Shown: positions 52,462 through 61,821 of the stretch, in pieces
Position numbering within the stretch: position 1 is the first letter of the stretch
Layout: each line of letters opens with the position of its first letter
Notes under the pieces: model-generated
Seen by the model: the letters and a program-made list of their open reading frames with translations, nothing else
What the model was told of the DNA's origin: nothing
The model's database searches: none
Assembly: GCF_026314945.1 (NCBI RefSeq)
Contig: NZ_CP111121.1
Span: 3,906,001-3,970,000, forward strand
DNA length: 64,000 bases
Reading direction: 5' to 3'
Source of the DNA: Chryseobacterium fluminis
GTDB lineage: Bacteria > Bacteroidota > Bacteroidia > Flavobacteriales > Weeksellaceae
Translations under genes and position numbers: made by a program

Positions 52462-54672
52462 TTAATTCCCCAGTTCAAGCTGGTTTTTAACAAGACTGTA
52501 ATAGTCTGCTTTTCTGTTTACTAGATCCTGATGATTTCCTTTCTCAACCACCGATCCGTTTTTCAGAACAATGATCTGATCAGCATTTTTCACGGTGCTT
52601 AAACGGTGTGCTACGATAATAACCGTTTTGCCTTTAAAAAATTCCTGTAAATTATCATGAATGATCTTCTCGTTTTCGGCATCCAGAGCAGAAGTAGCTT
52701 CATCAAACAAAATGAAATGAGGGTTTTTATAGACGGCTCTTGCGATAAGCACCCGCTGTTTCTGGCCTCCCGAAATTCCGTTTCCTGCAGCACCGATCTT
52801 GGTATTATAGCCTAAAGGAAGATTATCGATAAAAGATGAAATATTGGCTACCCTTACGGCATTTTCCATTTTCCGGGTATTGATTTCCACTTCGCTGGTC
52901 GCAATATTTCTTTCTATGGTGTCGGAGAAAATAAATCCGTCCTGCATCACTACGCCGTAGTTTTCGCGAATACTTTTCGGTGATAAGGTAAGAATATCAT
53001 CCTCATTGTAATGAATCGATCCGTAAGTCGGATCATAAAACTTTAATAATAATTTCATCAAAGTTGTTTTACCGCTTCCGCTGGCTCCGACGATGGCGGT
53101 AACTTTACCTTCCGGAATAAACAGGTTGACATCTTTTAAAACAAACTGTGATTTCGGGCCTTCGTATTGGAAAGAAACATTATTTAAGGTGATGCCTCTC
53201 TCTTCTTCATTTTGTATCGTGGTATTGTCCACGGCAAGAGCTTTCATTCCTTCTTTTTCCTCTTCTTCATGGTTCTGAACTTCATTCAGCCTGGAAAGGC
53301 TTAATTTGGCATCCTGTAAGGAACGGAAAAACGAGATCATCTGATTAACAGGAGAGTTCAGCTGTCCGATGATGTAGGAGATCGCCAATAATTCTCCGAT
53401 CGTCATGGTTCCTTTTACCACCTGTAGGGCGGCAAAGAAAGTTACCAGTATGTTTTTTACCTGATTCAGGAATTCAAATCCCGAAAACTGGTATTGGTCA
53501 ACCCGTAAGATGCGGAGGGTAGTTTTGAAAAGTTTGTTCTGAATACCTTCCCATTCCTGTCTTTTATAGTCTTCAAACTGGTTGAGTTTCATTTCTGAAA
53601 CCCCGTTCAGAATTTCATATACACTTTCCTGGCTTTCTCCTTTCTCCCTAAAACGGTAATAATCCAGGATTTCTCTCTTCTTAAGCCAGTATTGCGCCCA
53701 GCCTAATGATAACGCCGTTAAAGCTGAATAAATTAATACGATAGCAACATTATAATACCAGAGAACTCCGAAAAATACAAGAAAGGTGATCATGGAGAAG
53801 AAGGTCATCAGACTCTGGGAGGTCAGGAAATCTTCTATTCTTTCATTATCCTGGATTCTCTGGGTGAAATCTCCTTTCATTTTGGTGTCGAAGAAACCCA
53901 TCGGAAGGAGCAGCATTTTTTTAAGAAAATCTGAAATGATGGAGATGCTTATCCTTGTTCCGATATACAGCATCAGCCAGTTTCTTAAAATTTCTATGGT
54001 GATACTTCCCAAATACAGAACAATCTGGGAAATAAGGATAACGGTGATGATGTTTATATCCTTTGTATTTACTCCTTTATCAATAAGATTCTGAGTAAGA
54101 AAAGGAAAAACAAGGCTCAGGCAACTTCCAATTAAAAGCATTCCTGAAAGGAAAAGAAATTTCTTTTTATGTTCTTTAAAATACTTTAAGGCAAAAGAAA
54201 GGCTTATTTTTTCTTCTTCGGGAAAAGTCTGCTGGTAGAAACTGTTGGTAGGGCTTACAAAAAGAGCTACTCCGTTTTCTCCGTCAGAAAGCCAGCTTTT
54301 CAGGAAATCTTTTTCGCTCATCCAGATCATTCCATGGCTGGGATCGGCTATTTTATATCTTTTTTTGCCAGAGATCAGGCTTTTCTTTACATCGAGCAGC
54401 ACGACAAAGTGGTTTTTGTTCCAGTGAAGGATGCAGGGTAAGCTGCCGTTTTCATCCAACGTAGCCAGTGTCAGTTTGGCAGGATAGGTCTCAAAACCGA
54501 TCTCTTCGCACAGTTCGCTGATGCTTAGTAAGCTAACGCCTTCTCTTGAAAGATTGGCATTTTCTTTTAAAAAATGGAGCGGAATATTCTGACCGAAGTA
54601 AGAAGCCACCATGGCGATACATGCAGGGCCGCAGTCCATCTGATCGTGTTGAGGGATAAATTTTAGCTTCAT
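52462..54672 (-). CDS. Peptidase-containing ABC exporter (C39 type, LanT-like)
   Basis: The 736-residue protein has an N-terminal C39 peptidase domain: FIPQHDQMDCGPACIAMVAS with the catalytic Cys, HWNKNHFVVLLDV with the His, and IADPSHG with the Asp. Six membrane helices follow (about 165-450). The ATPase has GASGSGKTTLMKLL (Walker A), YGVVMQDGFIF, SGGQKQRVLIARAVY (signature) and FILFDEATSALDAE (Walker B). It would cut double-Gly leaders while exporting peptides through the inner membrane, and the six precursors at 61119-62462 end their leaders in Gly-Gly. Its start overlaps the LanB stop by four bases (ATGA), so the two are coupled. Confidence 0.94.
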   Translation of the reverse strand: MKLKFIPQHDQMDCGPACIAMVASYFGQNIPLHFLKENANLSREGVSLLSISELCEEIGFETYPAKLTLATLDENGSLPCILHWNKNHFVVLLDVKKSLISGKKRYKIADPSHGMIWMSEKDFLKSWLSDGENGVALFVSPTNSFYQQTFPEEEKISLSFALKYFKEHKKKFLFLSGMLLIGSCLSLVFPFLTQNLIDKGVNTKDINIITVILISQIVLYLGSITIEILRNWLMLYIGTRISISIISDFLKKMLLLPMGFFDTKMKGDFTQRIQDNERIEDFLTSQSLMTFFSMITFLVFFGVLWYYNVAIVLIYSALTALSLGWAQYWLKKREILDYYRFREKGESQESVYEILNGVSEMKLNQFEDYKRQEWEGIQNKLFKTTLRILRVDQYQFSGFEFLNQVKNILVTFFAALQVVKGTMTIGELLAISYIIGQLNSPVNQMISFFRSLQDAKLSLSRLNEVQNHEEEEKEGMKALAVDNTTIQNEEERGITLNNVSFQYEGPKSQFVLKDVNLFIPEGKVTAIVGASGSGKTTLMKLLLKFYDPTYGSIHYNEDDILTLSPKSIRENYGVVMQDGFIFSDTIERNIATSEVEINTRKMENAVRVANISSFIDNLPLGYNTKIGAAGNGISGGQKQRVLIARAVYKNPHFILFDEATSALDAENEKIIHDNLQEFFKGKTVIIVAHRLSTVKNADQIIVLKNGSVVEKGNHQDLVNRKADYYSLVKNQLELGN

Positions 54673-57600
54673 GATACGAGATATTTTCTTTTGCCGATTT
54701 TCATTTTGTAATACTTTTCCACAATACCGTAAATAATCAGTTCGTGCATTCTGTGTCTGGATCTGATCAGCCGGTTAATGTGCATATGGATGAAACTGCT
54801 GACTAATCTTTCCTTTTGTTCCGTTTTCAGATTATCTATTTCTCTGCAGTTTTCTGTAATGGAAGTTGCAAAGTCCGAGAAATAAGAACCGCTATTTTCT
54901 GTTTCTACGATCTCCGTAATGATATTCAGGTTATTCCGGTATTTCAGGTCGAGCTGCTTTTTAAGATTGCTGTCCACATTAAATTCTTTTTGGAACCCGG
55001 TGTACAGCTTACTGATGATTTCGTATCTCTTATCCAGATCAAGATTAAAAACAGTAAAATACGTGTCAATACTTTTAATAGCATACAGCCAGAGATCGTC
55101 ATTATTCTGAATGTTTTTCAATAGGTCAGTAGATAATAGGCTGTCATAGTGGAAGATATGCTCTGCTACATTGATGAATTCACCTTCATATCTTTCATAC
55201 TCCCTGTCATACGTTCCTATTTCTACTTTGTTCACGATACCTTCACCGATGTATCTGTCAAAATAATCGTTGAAAGCGGTAATGATTTTAGCAGTATTAG
55301 TGGAGTCGCCATCGTTGATTTCCATTCTTAGCCTGATGTGATTATCCGGGTCGTTGTATCTGATATAAAACCATTTTTTGATGAGCTCCTCTGCACTCAG
55401 CTGGGGTAAAAGGCCGGGGAAAACATCCTGGAGTATTTTATCAGAAAATTTAGTTCCGCAATAGATTTTGTAATACAGCCACTTGTTTCCGGGAATAAAT
55501 TTATTGTCAGATGCATTTACATGTAAAACATGTCCGTCCAGTGCTGTTTTTAAAGGTTTATAATTTCTGTTGATCATCGGGATGATAATTTCATTGTTGA
55601 ATTCATCCGTATTGAGGTCATAGAGACATTCTGTTAACGTTACCATTTCCTTGGATCTCAGCTCATCAACCAGAAACAGTAATAAGTTTTCATTTTCAGA
55701 ATCGATCAGCAATTTATTATCCCCCTGAGAAATAAAGAAATAGCGGCCTGTCTTTTTATCTGACAGATGCTGTTTCAGTGTTTTAAGGCTTTCTGCATTA
55801 TTTTTAACTTTAATTCCTGCGACTTCATTCTGATATATTCTCCATAGCGCCGGTGTGAAAATAATATCGCTTCCGAAAGTAATGCGGGGAATATGGTCGT
55901 ACATTAAGTAATTGGTATCTCCAATATTCAGAATGAGGGATGCTGAAATATCCTGATTCTGCAGGTCACACAGGAACTGATACACGGGAAGGGAATTATA
56001 ATCAAAATTATGCGCTGTAGAATGAAAGATTTTGACTTCCTTATTCAGTTCCTTATGGAATAAAACCACTCGGCCATCCATCATTTTAATATAAAGATCC
56101 GTCAGGTTAATCGTGTTTTCTGAAGCCGAAGCCTTGGTAAGATAGGATAACTGATTTCCCCTCTTCACCTGTCGCAGCAGGATATTTCCCACTCTGTTGT
56201 CCGGTAGATGCAGTAATTCTGCGTAGATGAAATGGTCATCACTTTGTTCTTCATGGATAATTCTGTTCATCGGCGCCACGACAGATTCATCTTCATTGGA
56301 AAATCTGGCAATAAGATTCGCAGCGCTGGTGCCTCCTACCGTATTTACCGCAATTTTATCCGACACTTTTTCTATCATCACGGATAAAGATTTGGAAAGG
56401 TTGATTTCTTCGGAACCTTTAATGCTGTTGAGGTCGTACTGACTTAAGTCGATCTCAGTTTCGCTGTTTCCAATCGCTTTATTAATCGCTCTTCTCCAGA
56501 ACTCATGAATCTTTTTATTGTAAGTGATTGTGAAAGAATCCTGATCAATATCTGGCCAGCTCAGGGTATCCAGCAGAGAGGAAAAATCATTTTCGCTGTT
56601 TTGTTCCTGGATATATCCGATTCCGCTTTCATTATCCAATACCTCCACCAAAGGAACCAGACTTTCTTCATACCGTGAATAAAATGCAGTTTTAAATTTT
56701 TCAAGATTTTCATTTACGATCTCATTTTCCTTGTCATAAAAGCAGGTAAGCGCATTGACTGCTTTCTTAATTTTCACAAGATCATCTTTTGAAACCGGTG
56801 AAAAGTCAAGGTTTCTCTTCAGGGATGAATTAATCAGATGCTTGCGGTCATATAGAACGGCAAACTGATTGGCAAGGGTGAAAAGATCATCATAATAGTC
56901 CTGGGGCTGTCCTACACCGGAATTTAATATCTTCAGAAGGCCGTCCATTTCAATGAGGATCTTCAGATATTCTTCCAGATCAGCATGAAAATCCTTCTTC
57001 GAATGAAGGTAGACAATGATCTGGTGTAAAGGTGAATGTTCATTGAGGCAGATATCAAAAGTACTCTTAAAGAACTGTGCCTCAATAAGACTGAAAATGT
57101 AATATCTTGCATCTTCTTCAGAAACACCTTCAACGTTTTCTGCGACCAGAGCTACCAGATCTTTGAAAGAGTAATGGTTTCCGGCAGTGGTATTAACCAG
57201 GAAGTCCAGAAGTTCATCTTTTTCCAATGAGCTTAAAGTATAGATTCTTTTCTCGTTCTGTATCGTTGTTTCAATATAGCGGTAATAGTCACCTAATTTG
57301 TAAACCGAATCATTAAGCGCATATTCGTGAACTTCCGGAAAATCTCTGTTAATTAATGCGATCACCTGAAAAAGAAAAGATAAATCCAGGGTCGTATAGC
57401 GACTGATAGAATTCATATTTTCTATTTCTATACCCTTATTTTCTGAGTTTAATTCGAACGCCGAATGAGACGCAAATGTTCCGAAGGGAGTAGATCTCGT
57501 GGTAATTCTGATGTAATATTTCAGAATGGAATTATTGATTTTACTTCTCTTTACCGCAGATAAAGACGGATCGTCCTGGCACAATCTTGCCCACTCGTTA

Positions 57601-57773
57601 TACAACTCGTAAGATGCCAGAAAAATAGATTCTCTGAAGATGCTGTCATTCCATAATTCCAGAACGAAATGATCAAGATCCGTGGTACTTTTGGGAATAT
57701 CTTTAAATTGTTTAAATGAGTAAAGGGCGTTCCTCATAAAACCAATATTGATGTTATCTAATTGCGTTTTCAT
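54669..57773 (-). CDS. Lanthipeptide dehydratase, full-length LanB
   Basis: The 1034-residue protein has the LanB N-terminal part, with the conserved ITTRSTPFGTFASHSAFEL at about 90-108. The glutamylation domain extends to roughly 720. The C-terminal elimination (SpaB-C-type) domain runs from about 745: KWLYYKIYCGTKFSDKIL, then FYIRYNDPDNHIRLRMEI and YDREYERYEG. LanB uses glutamyl-tRNA to glutamylate Ser/Thr and then eliminates it to give dehydro residues. Both halves are in one chain, unlike split thiopeptide enzymes. It overlaps the oxidoreductase gene by 20 bp and the exporter by 4 bp. Confidence 0.93.
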   Translation of the reverse strand: MKTQLDNINIGFMRNALYSFKQFKDIPKSTTDLDHFVLELWNDSIFRESIFLASYELYNEWARLCQDDPSLSAVKRSKINNSILKYYIRITTRSTPFGTFASHSAFELNSENKGIEIENMNSISRYTTLDLSFLFQVIALINRDFPEVHEYALNDSVYKLGDYYRYIETTIQNEKRIYTLSSLEKDELLDFLVNTTAGNHYSFKDLVALVAENVEGVSEEDARYYIFSLIEAQFFKSTFDICLNEHSPLHQIIVYLHSKKDFHADLEEYLKILIEMDGLLKILNSGVGQPQDYYDDLFTLANQFAVLYDRKHLINSSLKRNLDFSPVSKDDLVKIKKAVNALTCFYDKENEIVNENLEKFKTAFYSRYEESLVPLVEVLDNESGIGYIQEQNSENDFSSLLDTLSWPDIDQDSFTITYNKKIHEFWRRAINKAIGNSETEIDLSQYDLNSIKGSEEINLSKSLSVMIEKVSDKIAVNTVGGTSAANLIARFSNEDESVVAPMNRIIHEEQSDDHFIYAELLHLPDNRVGNILLRQVKRGNQLSYLTKASASENTINLTDLYIKMMDGRVVLFHKELNKEVKIFHSTAHNFDYNSLPVYQFLCDLQNQDISASLILNIGDTNYLMYDHIPRITFGSDIIFTPALWRIYQNEVAGIKVKNNAESLKTLKQHLSDKKTGRYFFISQGDNKLLIDSENENLLLFLVDELRSKEMVTLTECLYDLNTDEFNNEIIIPMINRNYKPLKTALDGHVLHVNASDNKFIPGNKWLYYKIYCGTKFSDKILQDVFPGLLPQLSAEELIKKWFYIRYNDPDNHIRLRMEINDGDSTNTAKIITAFNDYFDRYIGEGIVNKVEIGTYDREYERYEGEFINVAEHIFHYDSLLSTDLLKNIQNNDDLWLYAIKSIDTYFTVFNLDLDKRYEIISKLYTGFQKEFNVDSNLKKQLDLKYRNNLNIITEIVETENSGSYFSDFATSITENCREIDNLKTEQKERLVSSFIHMHINRLIRSRHRMHELIIYGIVEKYYKMKIGKRKYLVS

Positions 57774-58704
57774 GTTGAATAGATTGCAGGTTAAAGAAGT
57801 TGCTTATCGTCTCGGCATTGGCTGTTTTTCTATCACTGTCTCCTTCTGTATCGTACAGAATAAATTCATCGATTGCAAGCTTTTCATCAAGCGTTTCCAG
57901 CAATTCAAAAAGCTGCTCAAAACCGAGGTCAAGAATTTTAAAGGATTCCGATTCCTGCACGGCATCGGATTTTACGATATGGTTTTCCGAGAGATTGATA
58001 GCCAATGCCAGGGAAACTTGAGGAACAAAGCCGTTTTTCTCTGAAAATGAATCCTTGTATCTGGTAATTTCCTCTTTTTTACCTTCAAGATCCTGCAGGA
58101 ACCTGCCGTTGTTGTGAAATGAGGATACACAGTAGTTAGCATGCAGATTAACCGCATCATCTACATTATTTAGAGAAGAGGACAGGTACCAGAGTTCAGG
58201 AATGAGTCCGCCGTACGGAGGGATCAGGATCCCCTGTTTCTCATTTTTTTCGGTTTCCGAATACAGGAGATTATGGATCTCTTCTGCATTTTCTTTAAAA
58301 ACATTTCCGATTCCTTTTTCCAGCATATCCGGATTTAAAAGGTTCTTGGTGTGCTCGCTTTCGGGAACTCCTTTGGATAATCCAAGATCGATTCTTCCGC
58401 TGAATATATTGTTGATTAATTTATAGTTGGTCACTACGGCATAAGGAGAGTAGCTCGGAACAGAAGTTCCTGCAGAGCCTACTCTGATTTTTTCTGTCAT
58501 TCCGGCGATCATGGCGATCAGAATATCCGGATTGGAGAAGGCGAGATTTCTGATGTCGGAGTAATGGTGCTCCGCCAGCCAGAATCTGCTGTATCCCAGT
58601 CTCTCTGCATGAAGGGCATAATCCACTACGTCGTTAAGAGCAGTGATTGAGTCTTTGCCGCTTCTGTATCCCAGTTCTAGTAATCCTATGCTATTTGTTT
58701 TCAT
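57754..58704 (-). CDS. Luciferase-like flavin oxidoreductase in the lanthipeptide operon
   Basis: The 316-residue protein is of the LLM class: IGLLELGYRSGKDS, HAERLGYSRFWLAEHHYSDI, IAGMTEKIRVGSAGTSVPSY, SPYAVVTNYKLINNIFSGRI with DLGLSKGVPES. These build the TIM-barrel flavin site. It is translationally coupled between LanC-like 1 (1-bp gap) and LanB (20-bp overlap). LLM-type reductases in some lanthipeptide clusters reduce dehydroalanine or dehydrobutyrine to D-amino acids using F420H2. Bacteroidetes are not known for F420, so FMN is a likelier cofactor. Reduction of dehydro residues is an inference from context; oxidation is the alternative. Confidence 0.87.
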   Translation of the reverse strand: MKTNSIGLLELGYRSGKDSITALNDVVDYALHAERLGYSRFWLAEHHYSDIRNLAFSNPDILIAMIAGMTEKIRVGSAGTSVPSYSPYAVVTNYKLINNIFSGRIDLGLSKGVPESEHTKNLLNPDMLEKGIGNVFKENAEEIHNLLYSETEKNEKQGILIPPYGGLIPELWYLSSSLNNVDDAVNLHANYCVSSFHNNGRFLQDLEGKKEEITRYKDSFSEKNGFVPQVSLALAINLSENHIVKSDAVQESESFKILDLGFEQLFELLETLDEKLAIDEFILYDTEGDSDRKTANAETISNFFNLQSIQHENAIR

Positions 58705-58705
58705 G

Positions 58706-59866
58706 TTACAGTAAAAATTTTAGATATTTCGTTTTTTCAATAGTATCATTAAGAGCGATTAAAGCTCCGGTTTTTCCGAAAATTAAAGAGCTGTCAGGCT
58801 CCGTGAAGGGCAGATCTGTTTCCTTTTCCAGAATTTCCCGGGATTTTTTGAGCCAAAAGTCTTTGGCCTCCTTATACTCCGGACGAGGATCTTTCCTGTA
58901 AATTTCATCGTAGAGCTTTACAATTCCTGAAGTTCCGTGGCAGTACTGGATAAATTCCACTCCGGTGTTGGCCATCATTTTTCGTTTTGTGGTTTCCAGA
59001 CCAATTTCGCGGGCCAGTATGCGGTATTTTTCTTCCTGTAGGATTTCTCCGGTTTTGTAGAGCAGGTACGAGAAGGAGAGATCGCTGTTGCACCAGCAAA
59101 GCCGGTTGTTATGGTAAGGTTTCAGCTGCTCCGGGGTTCCTTTGTAATTATAGGGTTTATATATTCTGGCATTTTCTATTTCATGAATATCAAAATTAGA
59201 AATAATGAAATTCATGCATCGGTCAATAATATATTTTGCTTTTTCCGTCATTACAGGAAGCGATAAAAGATTATTAACAATGGATAGATAGCCGTAATTG
59301 AATCCTAAGTTAATCCCATCTGCATAACTGTCGTTAAGTTTGTTTTCAAATGGAATGGGTTTGGAAATGCATTCATGATAAAGAATGTCTACAATTCCGC
59401 TGCTGTATTTTTCATTTTTAACGGTATTGAAATAATATAGGTTTCCGATGGGTCCGTCAAAAAAAGTAAAATTGTCTTCCTGCAGCATTTTTACAGATTG
59501 TTCGAAAATCAGTTCTTCGATTTCCTGAATCTGATCATCAAAATCATCATCTGTTAATCCGTCTTTTTTTAATAAATCCAGGATGATGGCTAAGCCTGTC
59601 ATTCCTTTGGATAGAGTAGGGAGTGCATACACATTGCCTTCTTTCCCGGTGTTGCAGTTTTCGAAAACTTCTTCCAGGATTTCGCCCACTTTATGTAAAT
59701 AGGCTTCGTTTTTATTTGCGTGATAATTGGCTAAAAAATAAAGAAGCAATCCCAGCTTTCCGAACAGCAGTCCGTCGTCGGGTAATGCTCTATAATCGAA
59801 ATCAAGAATCTTCCGGTCGTATTCTTTAACGATATCAGCAATATTTTTAGAGCGTAAAGTTTCCAT
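58706..59866 (-). CDS. LanC-like cyclase 1, zinc ligands kept, active-site His replaced
   Basis: The 386-residue protein has the LanC toroid pattern of Gly-rich inner helices. NNRLCWCNSDLSFSYLL (about 273) and EFIQYCHGTSGIVKLY (about 327) supply the Cys and Cys-His zinc ligands of LanC enzymes. At the place of the conserved LGLAHG motif it has INLGFNYGYLS, with Tyr instead of the His (His212 of NisC) needed for ring formation. Its ATG overlaps the stop of LanC-like 2 by one base. The pair may act together. Confidence 0.87.
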   Translation of the reverse strand: METLRSKNIADIVKEYDRKILDFDYRALPDDGLLFGKLGLLLYFLANYHANKNEAYLHKVGEILEEVFENCNTGKEGNVYALPTLSKGMTGLAIILDLLKKDGLTDDDFDDQIQEIEELIFEQSVKMLQEDNFTFFDGPIGNLYYFNTVKNEKYSSGIVDILYHECISKPIPFENKLNDSYADGINLGFNYGYLSIVNNLLSLPVMTEKAKYIIDRCMNFIISNFDIHEIENARIYKPYNYKGTPEQLKPYHNNRLCWCNSDLSFSYLLYKTGEILQEEKYRILAREIGLETTKRKMMANTGVEFIQYCHGTSGIVKLYDEIYRKDPRPEYKEAKDFWLKKSREILEKETDLPFTEPDSSLIFGKTGALIALNDTIEKTKYLKFLL

Positions 59867-61038
59867 TATAGATCATAATTATAGAATGAAACATAGTCGT
59901 GACCGGTACTGATCACATCGGTCATCAAGGTAACTCCTATTCCGGCGATGCCCTGCCCGAAGGCCATATTGATGCTGTCGTATTCACTGTTGTAATATGC
60001 TTTGAATCCTGCCCAGCCTGAATTTTCATTTTTTTTGAACTGAAGAAGGTGTTGGTGCCAGTAGTTTTTAGCATTCAGAAAATCTTTATGATCCGTCAGG
60101 TGATACAGTTTTTTATAAAGTGCAGATAATCCTGCTGAGCCATAGATAAGTCCTGCTTCCAGGATGGCTTCGCGATCAGCATCTTTAAATTTGGTTGTGT
60201 TTAGTAAGATGTGTAATCCTCTGTCACAATAGTCCTGATGATGTAGGAGAAGTCCGGCATTGTAAAAGGTATAGCCGATTCCTATTTCTCCGTAAGCCAG
60301 GTTGTGATAATCGATATAAACATCTTCAAATGCGTTGAATGGGAAAAGATTTATGTTTTCAGAATCGTGTTCTTTGCAGCTCCAGATAAATGATAACCCT
60401 TCATGAATAAGCCTTATAGAATCATCACTGTAGACATTGTTTTTGTAAAGGAATAAAAGGTAGTTGATCACTCCTGTTACACCATGTCCCAAACCAAGCT
60501 CTACATAAGGATCTTCAGGGTTTCTCAGGTTAAATATCCAGTAACTTCCATTTTCATGGGATTGTGCAAGTTCTATGACTTTATCAAGCGTTTTATACAG
60601 CAAATGTCTTTTAGCATCAAGGTTTCTCAATACGAAATATTTGGCAAAGCTCGGAAAACCGCTGGTAAGGTCAAGATCACCTTTCCCTGTTTTCTGAATC
60701 AGTATTTCTTCCAGTATATCATCTATATTTTCCAGTAGAGAATCGGTATCGCTGTCTAAAATTCCCTGCTGTCTAAGGAAAATGATATATAATCCCAGCT
60801 CTCTAATTTCATCGTTGAAATGAAGACTTTTATAATCCTCCGTTAAAACAGATAAAGATTTCTCGATATAATGGGTTACCCGTTCTAATGATTCAGACTC
60901 CTGGGTCATTAGATAATGATAATAGTAAAACATAGAGGCACTTAGAATCCCGTTGTTAAGACCTATGCTCGTGAGCTTAGCTTCTTTTGTACGGATGCAT
61001 TCTTCTATTTCTGAGATGATTTGTCTTTCTTTTTGCAT
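59866..61038 (-). CDS. LanC-like protein 2, active-site His kept, zinc ligands lost
   Basis: The 390-residue protein shows the LanC fold, with VELGLGHGVTGVINYLL (about 180) carrying the conserved active-site His. The zinc sites are changed. LAYGEIGIGYTFYNAGLLL (about 267) has Ala where WCYG has Cys. GLIYGSAGLSALYKKLY (about 307) has Ile-Tyr in place of Cys-His. So all three metal ligands are missing, yet the frame is intact and co-transcribed with LanC-like 1. It is either a non-catalytic scaffold for peptide binding or one half of a composite cyclase. It follows the precursor genes after a terminator hairpin. Confidence 0.85.
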   Translation of the reverse strand: MQKERQIISEIEECIRTKEAKLTSIGLNNGILSASMFYYYHYLMTQESESLERVTHYIEKSLSVLTEDYKSLHFNDEIRELGLYIIFLRQQGILDSDTDSLLENIDDILEEILIQKTGKGDLDLTSGFPSFAKYFVLRNLDAKRHLLYKTLDKVIELAQSHENGSYWIFNLRNPEDPYVELGLGHGVTGVINYLLFLYKNNVYSDDSIRLIHEGLSFIWSCKEHDSENINLFPFNAFEDVYIDYHNLAYGEIGIGYTFYNAGLLLHHQDYCDRGLHILLNTTKFKDADREAILEAGLIYGSAGLSALYKKLYHLTDHKDFLNAKNYWHQHLLQFKKNENSGWAGFKAYYNSEYDSINMAFGQGIAGIGVTLMTDVISTGHDYVSFYNYDL

Positions 61039-61070
61039 GATCTGAGAGCTGTGAGATTATATAAAAGGTT

Positions 61071-61107
61071 AAAAAGAGGGAGGGAACTTTAAGATCTCCC
61101 TCTTTTT
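61071..61107 (-). terminator. Hairpin between precursor genes and modification genes
   Basis: aaaaagaggga (61071-61081) and tccctcttttt (61097-61107) are perfect 11-bp arms. On the minus strand the stem is followed by a T-rich run, so it is a rho-independent terminator after the last precursor gene. Partial read-through would give many precursor transcripts and few enzyme transcripts. Confidence 0.8.
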
Positions 61108-61118
61108 ATAGGGAAGGA

Positions 61119-61298
61119 TTACTTCGCCACTTTTGTCTGAACTACTGTGTTTCCACCGCAAGAACACTGTCCGCAAGACTGAGACGGGGCCTGTAGGCTG
61201 TTGGTACCACCTTTAAGGCTGTTCATCTGCTCTTCCTGCAGTTTGCTGATTTGCTCTTTGTTGATCTGTAATCCTTTGGTTAATTTGATTTTGTACAT
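61119..61298 (-). CDS. Class I lanthipeptide precursor, copy 1
   Basis: This 59-residue precursor starts at the ATG at 61298. The leader MYKIKLTKGLQINKEQ then ISKLQEEQMNSLKGG ends in Gly-Gly for C39 cleavage. The 28-residue core is TNSLQAPSQSCGQCSCGGNT plus VVQTKVAK, with three Cys (core 11, 14, 16) and seven Ser/Thr. The leader fits the Bacteroidetes GG-type natural-product precursor family. This copy is nearest the modification genes and differs from copies 3-6 by Pro-Ser for Ala-Ala and by its C-terminus. Confidence 0.9.
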   Translation of the reverse strand: MYKIKLTKGLQINKEQISKLQEEQMNSLKGGTNSLQAPSQSCGQCSCGGNTVVQTKVAK

Positions 61299-61352
61299 GA
61301 TGTTTAATTTTAAATTGTTATATAAATATTTTCGAATTTTATAAGGAATAAA

Positions 61353-61532
61353 TTATTTCGCCACTCTTGTCTGAACCACTGTGTTTCCACCGCAAGAACA
61401 CTGTCCGCAAGACTGAGACGGGGCCTGCAGGCTGTTGGTACCTCCTTTAAGGCTGTTCATCTGCTCTTCCTGCAGTTTGCTGATTTGCTCTTTGTTGATC
61501 TGTAATCCTTTGGTTAATTTGATTTTGTACAT
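61353..61532 (-). CDS. Class I lanthipeptide precursor, copy 2
   Basis: A 59-residue precursor with the same leader as copy 1 (MYKIKL...LKGG). The core has PSQSCGQCSCGG and ends VVQTRVAK, differing from copy 1 only by Arg for Lys. The spacer to copy 1 is 54 bp. Repeat period is about 234 bp, so the array grew by tandem duplication. Confidence 0.9.
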   Translation of the reverse strand: MYKIKLTKGLQINKEQISKLQEEQMNSLKGGTNSLQAPSQSCGQCSCGGNTVVQTRVAK

Positions 61533-61586
61533 GATGTTTAATTTTAGATTGTTATATAAATATTTTCGAATTTTATAAGGAATGGA

Positions 61587-61766
61587 TTATTTCGCCACTC
61601 TTGTCTGAACCACAGTGTTTCCACCGCAAGAACACTGTCCGCAAGACTGAGCCGCCGCCTGTAGGCTGTTGGTACCTCCTTTAAGGCTGTTCATCTGCTC
61701 TTCCTGCAGTTTGCTGATTTGTTCTTTGTTGATCTGTAAACCTTTAGTTAATTTGATTTTGTGCAT
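61587..61766 (-). CDS. Class I lanthipeptide precursor, copy 3
   Basis: The ATG at 61766 begins MHKIKLTKG; an in-frame ATG 21 codons upstream lies in the spacer repeat and would put extra residues before the leader. The 59-residue product has core TNSLQAAAQSCGQCSCGGNT then VVQTRVAK. It shares the Ala-Ala core of copies 4-6 and the tail of copy 2, so it looks like a junction between two subfamilies. Confidence 0.9.
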   Translation of the reverse strand: MHKIKLTKGLQINKEQISKLQEEQMNSLKGGTNSLQAAAQSCGQCSCGGNTVVQTRVAK

Positions 61767-61821
61767 GATGTTAATTTTAAATTGTTTGTAATTATAGTAA
61801 TGTGATTGGTTTAGAGGCCTG

